Source: Acinetobacter sp. CS-2 (lineage in GTDB: Bacteria > Pseudomonadota > Gammaproteobacteria > Pseudomonadales > Moraxellaceae). Taken from it: DNA of 64,000 nucleotides. This document shows positions 46,790-56,345 of the stretch, piece by piece (position 1 is the first letter of the stretch; each line of letters opens with the position of its first letter). The notes beneath the pieces are model-generated. The model was not told the origin of the DNA, ran no database searches, and saw only the letters and a program-made list of their open reading frames with translations. The DNA is taken from assembly GCF_016599715.1 (NCBI RefSeq), contig NZ_CP067019.1, positions 2,294,001 to 2,358,000 on the forward strand. The letters run 5' to 3'. Position numbers and translations under genes: made by a program.

Positions 46790-47353
46790 CTACTTTTGAA
46801 CCAGAACAGGTTGCATCACCAAACGTACAAGATTGTGTATGTAAGTTTCATCTGGCATGCAATTAAAGAAAATAATCTGATAATGAATCGGCCCATACAG
46901 CGTATCCAGCATCAGTTCAAATGGATAATCGGCAATAATTTCATTACGCTCTATGGCAAGTTGAATCAACTTGCGTGTTTGCTCACGACGCGGTAATAAA
47001 TACAGCCTGAAAAACTCACCGGCTGCTTCACGATGCTCGGCCATCACCACCAATAAAGCTCGCCCTAACGGATGATTTAGCGCGAGTGACAATTTTAACA
47101 GCTGCTGGTTCAGATTAACTTCCAGGCTCTGCTCGAAATCCAGATCAAAGACCGAAGCGGTGTGCTCTTTAAAGGCATCAAAGACCAGATCAGATTTATG
47201 CTTCCACCAGCGATAAATGGTCGACTTTCCTACCCCTGCCCGTGCAGCAATATCTTCAACAGTTAAATGACTGTAATCCTCATCTTCCAATGCAGCAGTC
47301 ACTGCCTGCAAAATACATTGCTTACGACGCGAAGTTTTTTCTAGTTCAGTCAT
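46790..47353 (-). CDS. TetR-family transcriptional regulator
   Basis: In this 187-aa repressor the N-terminal helix-turn-helix ('LTVEDIAARAGVGKSTIYRW') lies at about residues 29-50, with a ligand-binding helical domain after it. It is the first gene of a probable TetR-MFS-LysR operon. A perfect palindrome 15 bases upstream of its start is the likely operator, so it should repress itself and the transporter until a ligand binds. Confidence 0.94.
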   Translation of the reverse strand: MTELEKTSRRKQCILQAVTAALEDEDYSHLTVEDIAARAGVGKSTIYRWWKHKSDLVFDAFKEHTASVFDLDFEQSLEVNLNQQLLKLSLALNHPLGRALLVVMAEHREAAGEFFRLYLLPRREQTRKLIQLAIERNEIIADYPFELMLDTLYGPIHYQIIFFNCMPDETYIHNLVRLVMQPVLVQK

Positions 47354-47368
47354 TCATCACCAAAAACG

Positions 47369-47386
47369 AAACGATACGTATCGTTT
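47369..47386. promoter_or_regulatory. Perfect 18-bp palindrome, likely TetR operator
   Basis: AAACGATACGTATCGTTT is an exact inverted repeat located 16-33 bases upstream of the TetR start codon. Length, symmetry and position are typical of an autoregulatory TetR operator. Confidence 0.82.
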
Positions 47387-47439
47387 TATATTAGGCTAAT
47401 TTTTGCCTGCTGTATAGTTCCAATCTTCCCGTTAAAATC

Positions 47440-47468
47440 AAAAAAGACCGCTTTAAAGCAGTCTTTTT
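47440..47468 (-). terminator. Terminator of the thioesterase gene
   Basis: The stem AAAAAGAC(C)GCTTT / AAAGC(A)GTCTTTTT with T-run on the minus strand, 33 bases after the thioesterase stop. Confidence 0.8.
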
Positions 47469-47500
47469 AACATCAGCGTTCAGTCTGTTTTAATACAGCA

Positions 47501-48022
47501 TTAGCATTGCGAGGTTTTTTTATAAATACTGCATGAAGGATGATGGCTTTCTTGCAAGCGTGCCACTTTACGATGTTCAGCAGCCTCAAAACGGCAACGT
47601 TTCCAGTCATTGTCCAGCTTCAATGGCGGAATCTGTTTCGGTTGACCATTTTCATCTACAGCTACCATAGTGAAGTAACAACTATTGGTATGACGTACGG
47701 TACGTTTTTGAATGTTCTGCGCTTCTACGCGAATCCCGATTTCCATTGAGGTACGACCGACATGGTTGACACTGGCAAGAAAAGTAACGAGTTCACCCAC
47801 ATGAATCGGTTCTTTGAAATTTACTTTATCCACAGACAAAGTCACCACATAACTGCCTGAATAACGGCTAGCACATGCGTATGCGACCTGATCCAGTAAT
47901 TTTAAAATTGTTCCGCCATGAACATTTCCTGAAAAGTTCGCCATATCAGGAGTCATTAAAACTGTCATGGTTAATTCAGACTGGTCATCTAATGCTGGAG
48001 CAATTTGATCTAATGGGGACAT
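47501..48022 (-). CDS. Acyl-CoA thioesterase, hotdog fold (YciA-like)
   Basis: This 173-aa hotdog-fold hydrolase cleaves acyl-CoA. The active-site region 'NFSGNVHGGTILKLLDQVAY' contains the conserved Asn, His-Gly-Gly and Asp. 'NFKEPIHVGELVTFLASVNH' and 'GRTSMEIGIRVEAQN' follow the family pattern. The C-terminus is longer and rich in His, Cys and Arg compared with YciA. It is a single gene with its own terminator. Confidence 0.92.
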   Translation of the reverse strand: MSPLDQIAPALDDQSELTMTVLMTPDMANFSGNVHGGTILKLLDQVAYACASRYSGSYVVTLSVDKVNFKEPIHVGELVTFLASVNHVGRTSMEIGIRVEAQNIQKRTVRHTNSCYFTMVAVDENGQPKQIPPLKLDNDWKRCRFEAAEHRKVARLQESHHPSCSIYKKTSQC

Positions 48023-48387
48023 CGCGTTCTCTAGACTCTTTTACAGACAATAGTATAAGGAATGATTATATCGTTTTTCTATGAAATAAAATGTCGAAAT
48101 TGCCAATAAACCCATCATTATTATTTATAGTGATTTTGGTATCATTCAAAAAAATATATATCAATTTTACCAACTCACTGAGATATAAACATTTTTCTTA
48201 TAGCATGATTTTAATAGAATATTTGTTCTAAAAATTAAATTACAAAAAGATGACTATATATTTTAAAACATATCGTGTGATTATTACTTGAATACCTATG
48301 AATCAAACAAAATTTAAATCTATTTGGGCACAGGGCTAGTGTTTAACGTGTCATATCAGACCAGTTAAATCTCAGCTTAAACTAATA
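48023..48387. other. A+T-rich intergenic region, nothing recognised
   Basis: Stops occur in every frame and long A/T runs dominate. I see no gene, RNA or clear repeat. Confidence 0.5.
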
Positions 48388-48585
48388 TCAAGGTGTTACA
48401 TTGCGCAGCATTTCTTTGGAAATATTGCCATAGCTCAATACATTTTGCTGGTCGAGCTGGGTCTCAACACTATAGGTACCATCAGTATTTTCTGAAATCA
48501 CGGTAAATACCAGATTTTCCATACTCGCCATTTTAACTTTTTGACCTATGGCAAATTTTTCTATGTTCATACTACTGTTATGCAT
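48388..48585 (-). CDS. Small 65-aa protein, unknown function
   Basis: The sequence 'MNIEKFAIGQKVKMASMENL', then VFTVISENTDGTYSVETQL, looks like a small SH3-like beta-barrel, as in DUF2158/YodC-type proteins, but the match is loose. AAGGA lies seven bases before the ATG at 48585, which supports translation. It is monocistronic. Confidence 0.6.
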   Translation of the reverse strand: MHNSSMNIEKFAIGQKVKMASMENLVFTVISENTDGTYSVETQLDQQNVLSYGNISKEMLRNVTP

Positions 48586-48838
48586 TTAACCATCCTTACA
48601 GAAATATGCTTTTATGACTTTAATAAACTCCAGTGTAGAGAATTTTTATTTACTGGTAAACTTAAATCATTGAACAAACACATATTATATAAAAATTGTA
48701 TAATACAAAAGCTTTCATCACTTAGTTGATTTTATTGAATAATATCAATTGATTAGTTTATCTTTACAGTTAAATTCCATTCATCTTGATTGATTATCCC
48801 TCAAAACCTAAATAACGACAGACTAAAACCTAACAGCA

Positions 48839-48887
48839 TTGCAATAATGAATCTGAGACTCTTAGGGATTCGGTTTCATCATTGCAA
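48839..48887. repeat. Imperfect inverted repeat downstream of the patatin gene
   Basis: TTGCAATAATGAATC (48839-48853) pairs with GATTC(GGT)TTCATCATTGCAA (48867-48887). It begins 14 bases after the patatin stop. No T-run follows on the minus strand, so a terminator role is uncertain. The remaining intergenic DNA to 48586 shows nothing. Confidence 0.45.
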
Positions 48888-48900
48888 TTGATTGAAGGAC

Positions 48901-49893
48901 TTAATCCTGTGCGCTTAATTGCTGAATGCTATGACCAAATGGATAATGCTTCTGTTTCAATAAAGTGGTAATTTCATTTAACTGACTTTCTGTTGCATCT
49001 ATTCCGGCTTGCATGGTCATTGCACGACCTTTTACATCAAATATATGCCCTTTTTCCCTTAAATCTGGCTGAATCACAATATCTGCATGCTTTAACTCTT
49101 CTTCAGCTAAACGGCTTTGCATGATATTAATATTTTGATTGAACATTCCCCAAACATTACTGGTTTCGGTATGCATTGGTTGCGCCAGAATATCCACAGC
49201 AATCACAATATCCGCCCCCAAATCACGTGCCACGCCTACAGGTACCGGGCTCACCAGACCGCCATCCACATATTCATCCGCACCAATTTTGGTTGGAATA
49301 AACATGCTGGGAATAGACACGGAAGCGCGTACCGCCTGTCCGGTATTGCCATAGTTAAAGACGACTTTTCTGCCTTGTTTTAATTCCGTTGCGACCACAT
49401 ACATCGGGATTTTTAATGCCTCTAAAGGCGTATTATTGACTTGCTGATTGACATAATTTTCAACTTTTTGGCCATCAAAAAAGCCTTTCATGTCCAGCTT
49501 TACATCACGCACATCATTGGCTTTCATGCTTAAAGCAATATCACGCAGTTCTTCTGCTGTTTTACCACTGGCATAAATGGAACCCACAATACTGCCCGCA
49601 CTGGTACCTACAATCAAATCCGGGTGTATCCCTTGCTGCTCCAGTACCTGAATGACCCCGATATGAGCATAGCCACGAGCGCCACCACTGCCCAGTACCA
49701 AGGCAACAATAGGACGGTTTTCCTGCTGTTTGAGTTTTTTAAAATTAATACGCTCTGCCCGAACTTGAGCATCTACAGCAGGTGGCTCTGATAGTCCTGT
49801 CGAACCAACAGTAAGCTTAGGTTGGGCAACCGTTTGACAGGCTCCCAACCCCAATACTGCCAAAACAATAAAACTAAATTTGATATTGCTCAT
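48901..49893 (-). CDS. Patatin-like phospholipase, RssA-type lipoprotein
   Basis: This 330-aa protein has a lipoprotein signal peptide ending in the lipobox 'VLGLGAC' (Cys near residue 19), so it is membrane-anchored in the periplasm. The patatin catalytic dyad is present: Ser in 'GTSAGSIVG' and Asp in 'EYVDGGLVSP'. The oxyanion motif is 'GSGGARGYAHIGVI'. The start at 49893 (MSNIKFSF) gives a proper signal peptide; the frame to 49926 adds 11 residues. It probably hydrolyses phospholipids or other acyl esters. Confidence 0.92.
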   Translation of the reverse strand: MSNIKFSFIVLAVLGLGACQTVAQPKLTVGSTGLSEPPAVDAQVRAERINFKKLKQQENRPIVALVLGSGGARGYAHIGVIQVLEQQGIHPDLIVGTSAGSIVGSIYASGKTAEELRDIALSMKANDVRDVKLDMKGFFDGQKVENYVNQQVNNTPLEALKIPMYVVATELKQGRKVVFNYGNTGQAVRASVSIPSMFIPTKIGADEYVDGGLVSPVPVGVARDLGADIVIAVDILAQPMHTETSNVWGMFNQNINIMQSRLAEEELKHADIVIQPDLREKGHIFDVKGRAMTMQAGIDATESQLNEITTLLKQKHYPFGHSIQQLSAQD

Positions 49894-50215
49894 GAACCAC
49901 CTAAAGATAAATAAAGCTGTTCGCAAAAAGGCGTATATTTTAAGAACGATCTATGTGTAACACTGTATTCTTTCGTAAAGTTATCCTTAAAAGCTCTCAG
50001 TTTTTAAAAGATCAGGGCTCATATATTTGCCGCCTTCCTCTTAATATTATCTCATCTTTTGACCTTTTTTATAGCCGGCTTTTACCCATCAAATCAGGGC
50101 TGATGATTCTCATACGAATGAGATCTCTTAGGTATTAACTGGAGATGAAAAATAATTTTTCAAATAAAAAAAAGAGGCGAACCAGTCGCCTCTTTTTTAA
50201 ATTTCCAGTTTTGAA
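49894..50215. other. Intergenic region between the patatin and porin genes
   Basis: These roughly 320 bases hold no gene; the only structure is the porin terminator at 50166-50199. The patatin promoter must lie here. Confidence 0.5.
50166..50199 (-). terminator. Terminator of the porin gene
   Basis: The stem AAAAAAAGAGGCGA / TCGCCTCTTTTTT with a 5- to 6-base loop, 17 bases after the porin stop on the minus strand. Confidence 0.9.
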
Positions 50216-51499
50216 TTAGAAATTATATTTAGCCATCAAACCTACACGGTTATCTTTATATGACTGACCAGCAAAGGTTTCACGCTTACCATTGATATAT
50301 TCCACACCTAAATCAATTGGTGTAGCCGGTGAATAGATAATATTCATCCAAGCTTGTTGTACTTTTTCATTCGCATTTGTAGTCAATGCATATTTAGTGC
50401 CATCATCTGCAAACAAAGCGCCATAGGCTAAAGTCGAACGTAATTTAGGTGAAATTTTATAGGTTGCACCGACTTGGGCAGCAGTAAATTCATTTTGCTC
50501 AATATTATTACCATCAAGCACATAAGCTGAATTGCTGCCATATAAATAGTTGCTGTTACCCACTACATGCGAAACATCAGCAGACACTTTTAAAGGATCA
50601 GCAACTTGATAATTAACCCCTGCCGCTACACCCCAGCCAGTTTTATTATCATCAGCTGCTGTTGATTTATAATTTTCAACCAAAGCACGTGCAGATACTA
50701 AACCTTTACCCTCCGCAAAACCTTGCACTAATTTCGCAGTTAAATTAGGTAAACGATATTTAATAGTATCCCCTGTAGCCGAACTATCTGCTTCTTCTGC
50801 AGACAAGAATAATTGGGTAGCAGGAGCCAGTTTAAGACCATAGCGTACTTGAGGAACACGCAGTGTACCTCCACCCACGTTCGTTGCAAGGTCAATCATT
50901 TCTGGTGCATGACTTGACAGGAAGTTTGAAGTGGTTTGACCGAATAACCAGTCATTATAGGTTAAGTAAGCATGACGAATACGCAATGCTTCATTGGTTC
51001 CTGCAAAATCAACTTCAACTTTACCACCAACTTTTGCATCACCCACTGGCGTATTAAAATCTAAGCCTAAACGGGTCATTTTTCCGGTAGCACGAAGCTT
51101 GTCATTAACTAATGCAGTTGCTCCACCAGATTTGTGTACTGCGTTAAAGTCGTCATCTGCACCTTCAATAATATAGTTAGCATCACCACGAACAAAACCG
51201 TATAGGTTTACACTGGCGCCCGCTTTAGTTTTAAAGCCAGTTAATGCTGATTCAGACTTCGCTGCAGGTGCTGCTGCAAGTTGAACAGGCTGTGCCTTGA
51301 CTTGCTCAATTTGAGTTTGTTGCTGTTGCTGCACTTGCTGTTGTTGTTGGATTAAAGATTTTAATGCTTCAACTTCTTGACGTAATTGTTGAATCTGTTT
51401 TTGTTCAGCTGTGCCGGCATGTGCTGTACTAACCATGACTGCTGTAACTGCCAATGCTAAACCTTTAGCAATAAATTTACCGTTACGTAATTGACTCAT
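50216..51499 (-). CDS. DcaP-like trimeric outer-membrane porin
   Basis: This 427-aa protein has a signal peptide (to about residue 28, 'VSTAHAG'). A periplasmic coiled-coil region follows, with a long Gln-rich run ('LIQQQQQVQQQQQTQIEQVK'), then an Ala-rich linker and a 16-stranded type beta-barrel that ends in the outer-membrane signature 'RVGLMAKYNF'. The design is that of DcaP of Acinetobacter, which takes up small anionic compounds and some antibiotics. It is monocistronic. Strong expression is likely, given its Gly/Ala-rich codons and strong terminator. Confidence 0.9.
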   Translation of the reverse strand: MSQLRNGKFIAKGLALAVTAVMVSTAHAGTAEQKQIQQLRQEVEALKSLIQQQQQVQQQQQTQIEQVKAQPVQLAAAPAAKSESALTGFKTKAGASVNLYGFVRGDANYIIEGADDDFNAVHKSGGATALVNDKLRATGKMTRLGLDFNTPVGDAKVGGKVEVDFAGTNEALRIRHAYLTYNDWLFGQTTSNFLSSHAPEMIDLATNVGGGTLRVPQVRYGLKLAPATQLFLSAEEADSSATGDTIKYRLPNLTAKLVQGFAEGKGLVSARALVENYKSTAADDNKTGWGVAAGVNYQVADPLKVSADVSHVVGNSNYLYGSNSAYVLDGNNIEQNEFTAAQVGATYKISPKLRSTLAYGALFADDGTKYALTTNANEKVQQAWMNIIYSPATPIDLGVEYINGKRETFAGQSYKDNRVGLMAKYNF

Positions 51500-51935
51500 T
51501 CTTAAAATCTCCGATTTGTTAAATTTCGCATTCCATGCATTCAGTGATTTTTTAAAAACCCAATAAATCTATGAAAAAATACCCTTCAAAAATTAATAAG
51601 CTTAAAAAACCATTGCATTTTCAGCTTCTGAGTACAGTAAAAAACTTAAAATATTATAATATTACAAATATGTGACATCCACATATCGTGCTAAATCTAG
51701 CAATTTTCAGACTTTATTAAAATCAGTTTTCCCGAACATTGATTGAAAAATAATCTCATTTTCAGATCTAATAAAAAAATAATATGGATATTCTTAGACT
51801 TAGAAAAATTCATCCTAAAGCCAAACAACCAGACATTCGACTAATGTATATAACTACCCAGCGCTAAAAAACTCATTTCAAAAGACATTTTTATAAATTT
51901 ACAGCTCATTTCAGCATGTAAACGATGCCATAACG

Positions 51936-51960
51936 GCCCGCCATGCGGTACGGGCTTTTT
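51936..51960 (+). terminator. Orphan intrinsic terminator, plus strand
   Basis: GCCCG-(10 bases)-CGGGC followed by five T. No protein gene on the plus strand lies upstream within 2 kb, so it may end a small RNA or be a relic. Confidence 0.6.
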
Positions 51961-52099
51961 GTATCAGACAGGTTGATCCATAAATCATTAAAACATTTTA
52001 ACCGTGGCAAGCCGGGCCCCCTTAAGAAAACCTTTGCCTAGTTATCCGGAAAAATGAATATTGCCGCGTTTATGGATAAATAAATAGCTTGAATTCAAG

Positions 52100-52136
52100 C
52101 AGACCTTTAGCACGAATAAGTTTAAAGGTCTGTTTT
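52100..52136 (+). terminator. Hairpin with T4 tail, near the end of the Bcr/CflA gene
   Basis: The stem CAGACCTTTA / TAAAGGTCTG with a 13-base loop, followed by TTTT on the plus strand. The Bcr/CflA gene ends 14 bases away but runs in the other direction, and its strand shows no T-run after the stem. Confidence 0.45.
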
Positions 52137-52149
52137 GCTATGCAGATAT

Positions 52150-53367
52150 TTAAATATTTAAACTTTTATCCTGCAATTGTCTGCTGAGCTGTAGAATTGC
52201 GAGCAAAGTCACTGCCACAAAGATCAACATCAGAATTCCCATATTGAGCAGTGAATCCCACATCAGAAAATTCAAAATCACGCCGCCGAGCAAACCACAG
52301 GCAAACTGCATACTTCCCATAATCGCACTGGCTGTCCCCGCTTGCGCACCCTGTTCCGACATGGCCAAAGCCATCGCATTGGGACCCGTAAAACCAATTC
52401 CTGCCACTGCCCAGAACATGCCAATCAATACCAGCCATAAGGGACTATGACCGATTAAACCTGCACTGAATAAAATGCAGACCCCAAGCAACTGGATGAT
52501 GCCGCCTATTTTCAGGCGACTCAGGACCGAAAATTGCTGGCCAAGTCTTTTATTGAGCGCAGATAACAGCATGATACCAAAGGCATTCAGCCCAAAAGCA
52601 TAAGCAAATTGCTGTTGCGCTAATCCATAATGATCCATCAGCACAGCAGCAGATGAACTGATATAACAGAATAAAATGCCGCCAGAAAAACAACCAGCCA
52701 GCATTGGCCATGTAAAACTCGGGTCTTTAAAAATACTACCGTACAGCTGGATAATCTGAGCAACATTCAGCTTTAAACGGCGTTCAGGTGGCAAACTTTC
52801 TTTAAAGAAAAAGTGCACGCAGAATAAACAGATCAGTCCGATCAAGGTTAAAAAGACAAAGACTGCATGCCAGCTAAAGAACGTCAATACCATTGCCCCG
52901 ACACTCGGCGCAACAATCGGCGCAATCCCCATCACAATCATCATGCTGGCAAAGGCCTGTGCAGAAGCCTGCATATCCAGACGGTCACGAATGGCAGCCC
53001 GGGCAATCACCACCCCTACGCAGCCTCCGACAGCCTGTAAAATCCTTGCAGCAATTAAGCTCCATTCATTGCTGGCAAAAATACACAGCAAGCTTGCAAC
53101 AACATACAGGGTTAATCCAAAATACAATGGTGTTTTGCGCCCAATCCGGTCACTCAAAGGTCCATAGATCAGCTGCCCTAAAGCCAGTCCCAAAAAATAA
53201 GCCGGTAAAGTATTGGCTACCATTTGCGTACTGACGCCAAAATCCTGTGCCATTTGCGGCAAGGCTGGCAGGTACATATCAATAGAAAGTGGACCAAGTG
53301 AGGTCAATAAAGCCAGCAGCATGATCCATGCTGTGGAATACTGCCGTGTAGATTGCTGTACAGACAT
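52150..53367 (-). CDS. Bcr/CflA-family MFS drug exporter
   Basis: This 405-aa protein has twelve predicted transmembrane helices. Family marks are 'GPLSIDMYLPALPQMAQDFG' at the N-terminus, the antiporter loop 'GPLSDRIGRKTPLYFGL' and the motif C-like 'GIAPIVAPSVGAMVL'. Bcr/CflA proteins export chloramphenicol, bicyclomycin, sulphonamides or metabolites such as cysteine. The start at 53367 (MSVQQSTRQYS) was preferred to the TTG at 53379. Confidence 0.92.
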   Translation of the reverse strand: MSVQQSTRQYSTAWIMLLALLTSLGPLSIDMYLPALPQMAQDFGVSTQMVANTLPAYFLGLALGQLIYGPLSDRIGRKTPLYFGLTLYVVASLLCIFASNEWSLIAARILQAVGGCVGVVIARAAIRDRLDMQASAQAFASMMIVMGIAPIVAPSVGAMVLTFFSWHAVFVFLTLIGLICLFCVHFFFKESLPPERRLKLNVAQIIQLYGSIFKDPSFTWPMLAGCFSGGILFCYISSSAAVLMDHYGLAQQQFAYAFGLNAFGIMLLSALNKRLGQQFSVLSRLKIGGIIQLLGVCILFSAGLIGHSPLWLVLIGMFWAVAGIGFTGPNAMALAMSEQGAQAGTASAIMGSMQFACGLLGGVILNFLMWDSLLNMGILMLIFVAVTLLAILQLSRQLQDKSLNI

Positions 53368-53502
53368 AACGATATTCAATTTTTAAATGGGGGCTTTAAA
53401 GACAAGCTTACACTGTACATAGTATTATTTTAAGGATTGAAAATGAAATTTCACATAATTTCATTCCCTGATGCATACATCCTTTAGTGATTAGGACATA
53501 AC

Positions 53503-55677
53503 TTGAAATCTTGGCTGACGCGTCTTAAACAAGCGACTTACAATACCACCTTCATGTATAACCTGCGCATGATTATTGCATTTGCAGGTACTGCCTTTGT
53601 GCCCTATTTTATGGGACAACAGCTTTTTACCATTCCCTTGACCTTAGGGGTAGTGGCTGCCGGTTTAAGTGATATCGATGACCGCTTTTCAGTGCGGATC
53701 ATGAACCTGATTTATACTTACATCGGTTTCTTTATTACCGCCGCCTCGATTTATTTTTTATTTCCTCATCCCGTTTTATTTGCCATAGGGCTGATTGTGT
53801 CCTGCATTGGCTGGATTCTGCTCGGCTCATTAGGACGGCGTTATGCGACCATTTCCTATGGCTGTCTAGTCATTTCAGTCTATTCAATGCTGGGGGTTGG
53901 ACTGTTTGATCAATGGTATATGCAGGCTGGACTGTTGGTTGCCGGTGCGATGTGGTATGGCCTGCTTTCTACCATCAGTTTTCTGCTATTTCCGGTTCGG
54001 CAGGTTCAGGACAAACTGTCCCAGTGCTATTCATCACTGGGAGACTTTCTGTTTGCCAAATCGAACCTGTTTGATGTTGACATGACGCCAGAAAGTTATC
54101 AGCAAAGCATGATTGAGCTGTCTTTGGAAAATGGCAAACTGGTCGGTATTTTCAATGAAATGAAAACTGCCCTGTTAACCCGATTAAAAGGTGACCGTGG
54201 ACAAAAAGATACCCGTCGCAGCCTGCAATATTATTTTGTGGCTCAGGATATCCATGAACGTGCAGATTCAGCGCATATTGATTATCAAAAACTGGTCAAA
54301 GTTTTTGAACATAGTGACATTTTATTTCGCTTTCAACGCATTCTTTCTATTCAGGGTAAGGCCTGTAAAGACTTGGGTCACAGTATTTTAAATCGTGAAA
54401 CCTATCAGCATAACAAGCGCTTTAAACATGCCTTTGCCAACTTAAAAATATCCCTGGAAAAACTCCGTGCCGAGCAGCAATACGATCAAGTTTGGGTCAA
54501 TGCCTTATTTTCTCTTTATCAAAATTTAAAGTCGATTGATGCCCAGCTTCGCAACGTAGAAACAGAGCGGCATATTAAGTTAGATAAAAGCAAACATATT
54601 GAAAACCAGCTAAAAGATGATGATCTCAAAGGCTGGGATGATATTGTGATTCGGATCAAACAGCATTTAACACCAGAGTCGGTGCTGTTTAGACATGCAA
54701 TTCGTGTCTCTATTGTCTTGTTTATTGGTTATATTTTTGTCCAGATTACCCAGATTCAATATGGCTACTGGATTCTATTAACGGCGCTTTTTGTCAGCCA
54801 ACCCAATTTTAACGCCACCAAACGTCGCCTGCGTTTACGGATTGTTGGCACCTTGGTCGGCATTATTCTCGGCTATGCCATTTTGTATTTTATTCCTTCG
54901 ATCGAAGGTCAATTATTACTGCTGATTTTAAGTGGTGTACTGTTCTTTGAATTACGCAGTAAGCAATATGCCCAGGCCACCGCCTTTATCACGATTTTGG
55001 CATTAATTAACTTTAACCTCGATGGATTGGGTTTCGCCGCAGCCCTCCCGCGCATGATTGATACCTTGATTGGCTGTGCCTTGGCCTGGTTTGGGGTGAG
55101 TTTTATCTTCCCCGACTGGAAATTTCGTCGTTTACCGCGCAATATCCGGCGTTCACTCAACGCTCAATGTGAATATTTGACCGAAGTGATTGAGCAGTAC
55201 AAAAATGGCCGTAATAACGGTTTGAAATATCGTGTGGTACGTCGTGCTGCGCATAATAACGATGCAGATGTGGCCTCACTGATTTCGACCCTGGCCACAG
55301 AACCTGATTTTGATCCGACACAAAAAAGCCAGGCTTTTGAATTTTTGTGCTTGAATCACACCCTGCTCAGCTATATTGCTGCACTGGGCGCACATCGTGA
55401 AAAAATTGCAGATCAGGAAGTCTTGCAGCTCCTCGATCAAGCGCTGGACGACATTCAAGGGGCATTGCTAAAAGATGAAGTGCCCGACCTGACGGCACAA
55501 AATATGCTGAATACCATACGCCAACGCTTAAACCAAAATAATGAAGAGGATCAAAAATCTCTGATTGTTTTGCAGCAATTATCGTTGATGCTCAGTATTC
55601 TGAATCAGCTCAGTCGTTTAAAGCAAAGTCTAAGCCATGACCGTGATGAAAAAGCCACCGAATTAGCCTCATTATAA
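53503..55677 (+). CDS. yccS: YccS/YhfK-family inner-membrane protein (FUSC)
   Basis: This 724-aa protein has two blocks of six transmembrane helices (residues about 20-160 and 400-530), each followed by a long helical cytosolic region. The second block has the FUSC signature 'FVSQPNFNATKRRLRLRIVG'. Its start is TTG at 53503, with AGGA seven bases upstream; no ATG fits near the conserved N-terminus (KSWLTRLKQATYNTTFMYNL). The function is not known. Related FUSC proteins act in aromatic-acid efflux. It diverges from the Bcr/CflA exporter. Confidence 0.88.
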   Translation: MKSWLTRLKQATYNTTFMYNLRMIIAFAGTAFVPYFMGQQLFTIPLTLGVVAAGLSDIDDRFSVRIMNLIYTYIGFFITAASIYFLFPHPVLFAIGLIVSCIGWILLGSLGRRYATISYGCLVISVYSMLGVGLFDQWYMQAGLLVAGAMWYGLLSTISFLLFPVRQVQDKLSQCYSSLGDFLFAKSNLFDVDMTPESYQQSMIELSLENGKLVGIFNEMKTALLTRLKGDRGQKDTRRSLQYYFVAQDIHERADSAHIDYQKLVKVFEHSDILFRFQRILSIQGKACKDLGHSILNRETYQHNKRFKHAFANLKISLEKLRAEQQYDQVWVNALFSLYQNLKSIDAQLRNVETERHIKLDKSKHIENQLKDDDLKGWDDIVIRIKQHLTPESVLFRHAIRVSIVLFIGYIFVQITQIQYGYWILLTALFVSQPNFNATKRRLRLRIVGTLVGIILGYAILYFIPSIEGQLLLLILSGVLFFELRSKQYAQATAFITILALINFNLDGLGFAAALPRMIDTLIGCALAWFGVSFIFPDWKFRRLPRNIRRSLNAQCEYLTEVIEQYKNGRNNGLKYRVVRRAAHNNDADVASLISTLATEPDFDPTQKSQAFEFLCLNHTLLSYIAALGAHREKIADQEVLQLLDQALDDIQGALLKDEVPDLTAQNMLNTIRQRLNQNNEEDQKSLIVLQQLSLMLSILNQLSRLKQSLSHDRDEKATELASL

Positions 55678-55762
55678 ATAGGATGATTTTGGAACAATAT
55701 ACTCACTGAATTGGTATAAATAATGCTAAACTTTTTACAGTTCTAAATTTGTTATTTTCATT

Positions 55763-56323
55763 ATGACCGCGAAAAATTTATACGCTTATACCTTACAGCC
55801 TGTGAACTATGAAATTTCTGAGGCTGAACAACGTCAAGCGCAACTTGCCATCTGGCGTAGCACCAATAAAATCGGCACCAAAGCCTGGATCATCATGGCA
55901 GCTGTTGCCCTACTTTCCATTGTCGGTATCATCTTGCTGAAAAACTATTCCACCATTTTCTGCTGGGTGGCTTTGGTCTGTGTGCTTGCATATTTCCTGA
56001 TCCGTAAATTCGGCCTGGAATGGTATGTAAAACGCAAGATGAATGAATTTCCGGTACAGGAAATTAAAGGTATCCGTTTGGGCGTACAGCCGCACGGCAT
56101 TATCATGCGTCAGCAAATGGGTGCACAGGAAGGTGTTGGTGCCATTGGCTGGAAAGATATTTATGAGTGGTACAATACCCCTGACTTTATGTTGATTAAC
56201 TTCAAGGTTAAAGGTCAACAAGGTGCTTATATCTTGCCAAAGCGTATGGATTCAAAGAATTTTTCTTTCAAGACTATCCGCAAGCACTTGAATGAAACTG
56301 TGGGCGAAGCAAAACAGATTTAA
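55763..56323 (+). CDS. YcxB-like membrane protein
   Basis: This 186-aa protein has two adjacent transmembrane helices (about residues 42-62 and 64-82) and a C-terminal YcxB-type beta domain ('HGIIMRQQMGAQEGVGAIGW', then KDIYEWYNTPDFMLINF). The function of the family is unknown. It follows yccS by 85 bases and ends with a strong terminator; it probably has its own promoter. Confidence 0.68.
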   Translation: MTAKNLYAYTLQPVNYEISEAEQRQAQLAIWRSTNKIGTKAWIIMAAVALLSIVGIILLKNYSTIFCWVALVCVLAYFLIRKFGLEWYVKRKMNEFPVQEIKGIRLGVQPHGIIMRQQMGAQEGVGAIGWKDIYEWYNTPDFMLINFKVKGQQGAYILPKRMDSKNFSFKTIRKHLNETVGEAKQI

Positions 56324-56345
56324 ATGCTACTGCAAGCTAGACATT

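Larger units (their letters stand above)
51500..52149. other. Long intergenic region with orphan hairpins
   Basis: These 650 bases are without a gene, between the porin start and the Bcr/CflA stop. The distal part holds two plus-strand hairpins with T-runs (51936-51960 and 52100-52136) and a perfect 14-bp palindrome GCTTGAATTCAAGC (52087-52100). No plus-strand gene precedes them. The first 300 bases are A+T-rich promoter-like DNA. Confidence 0.6.
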
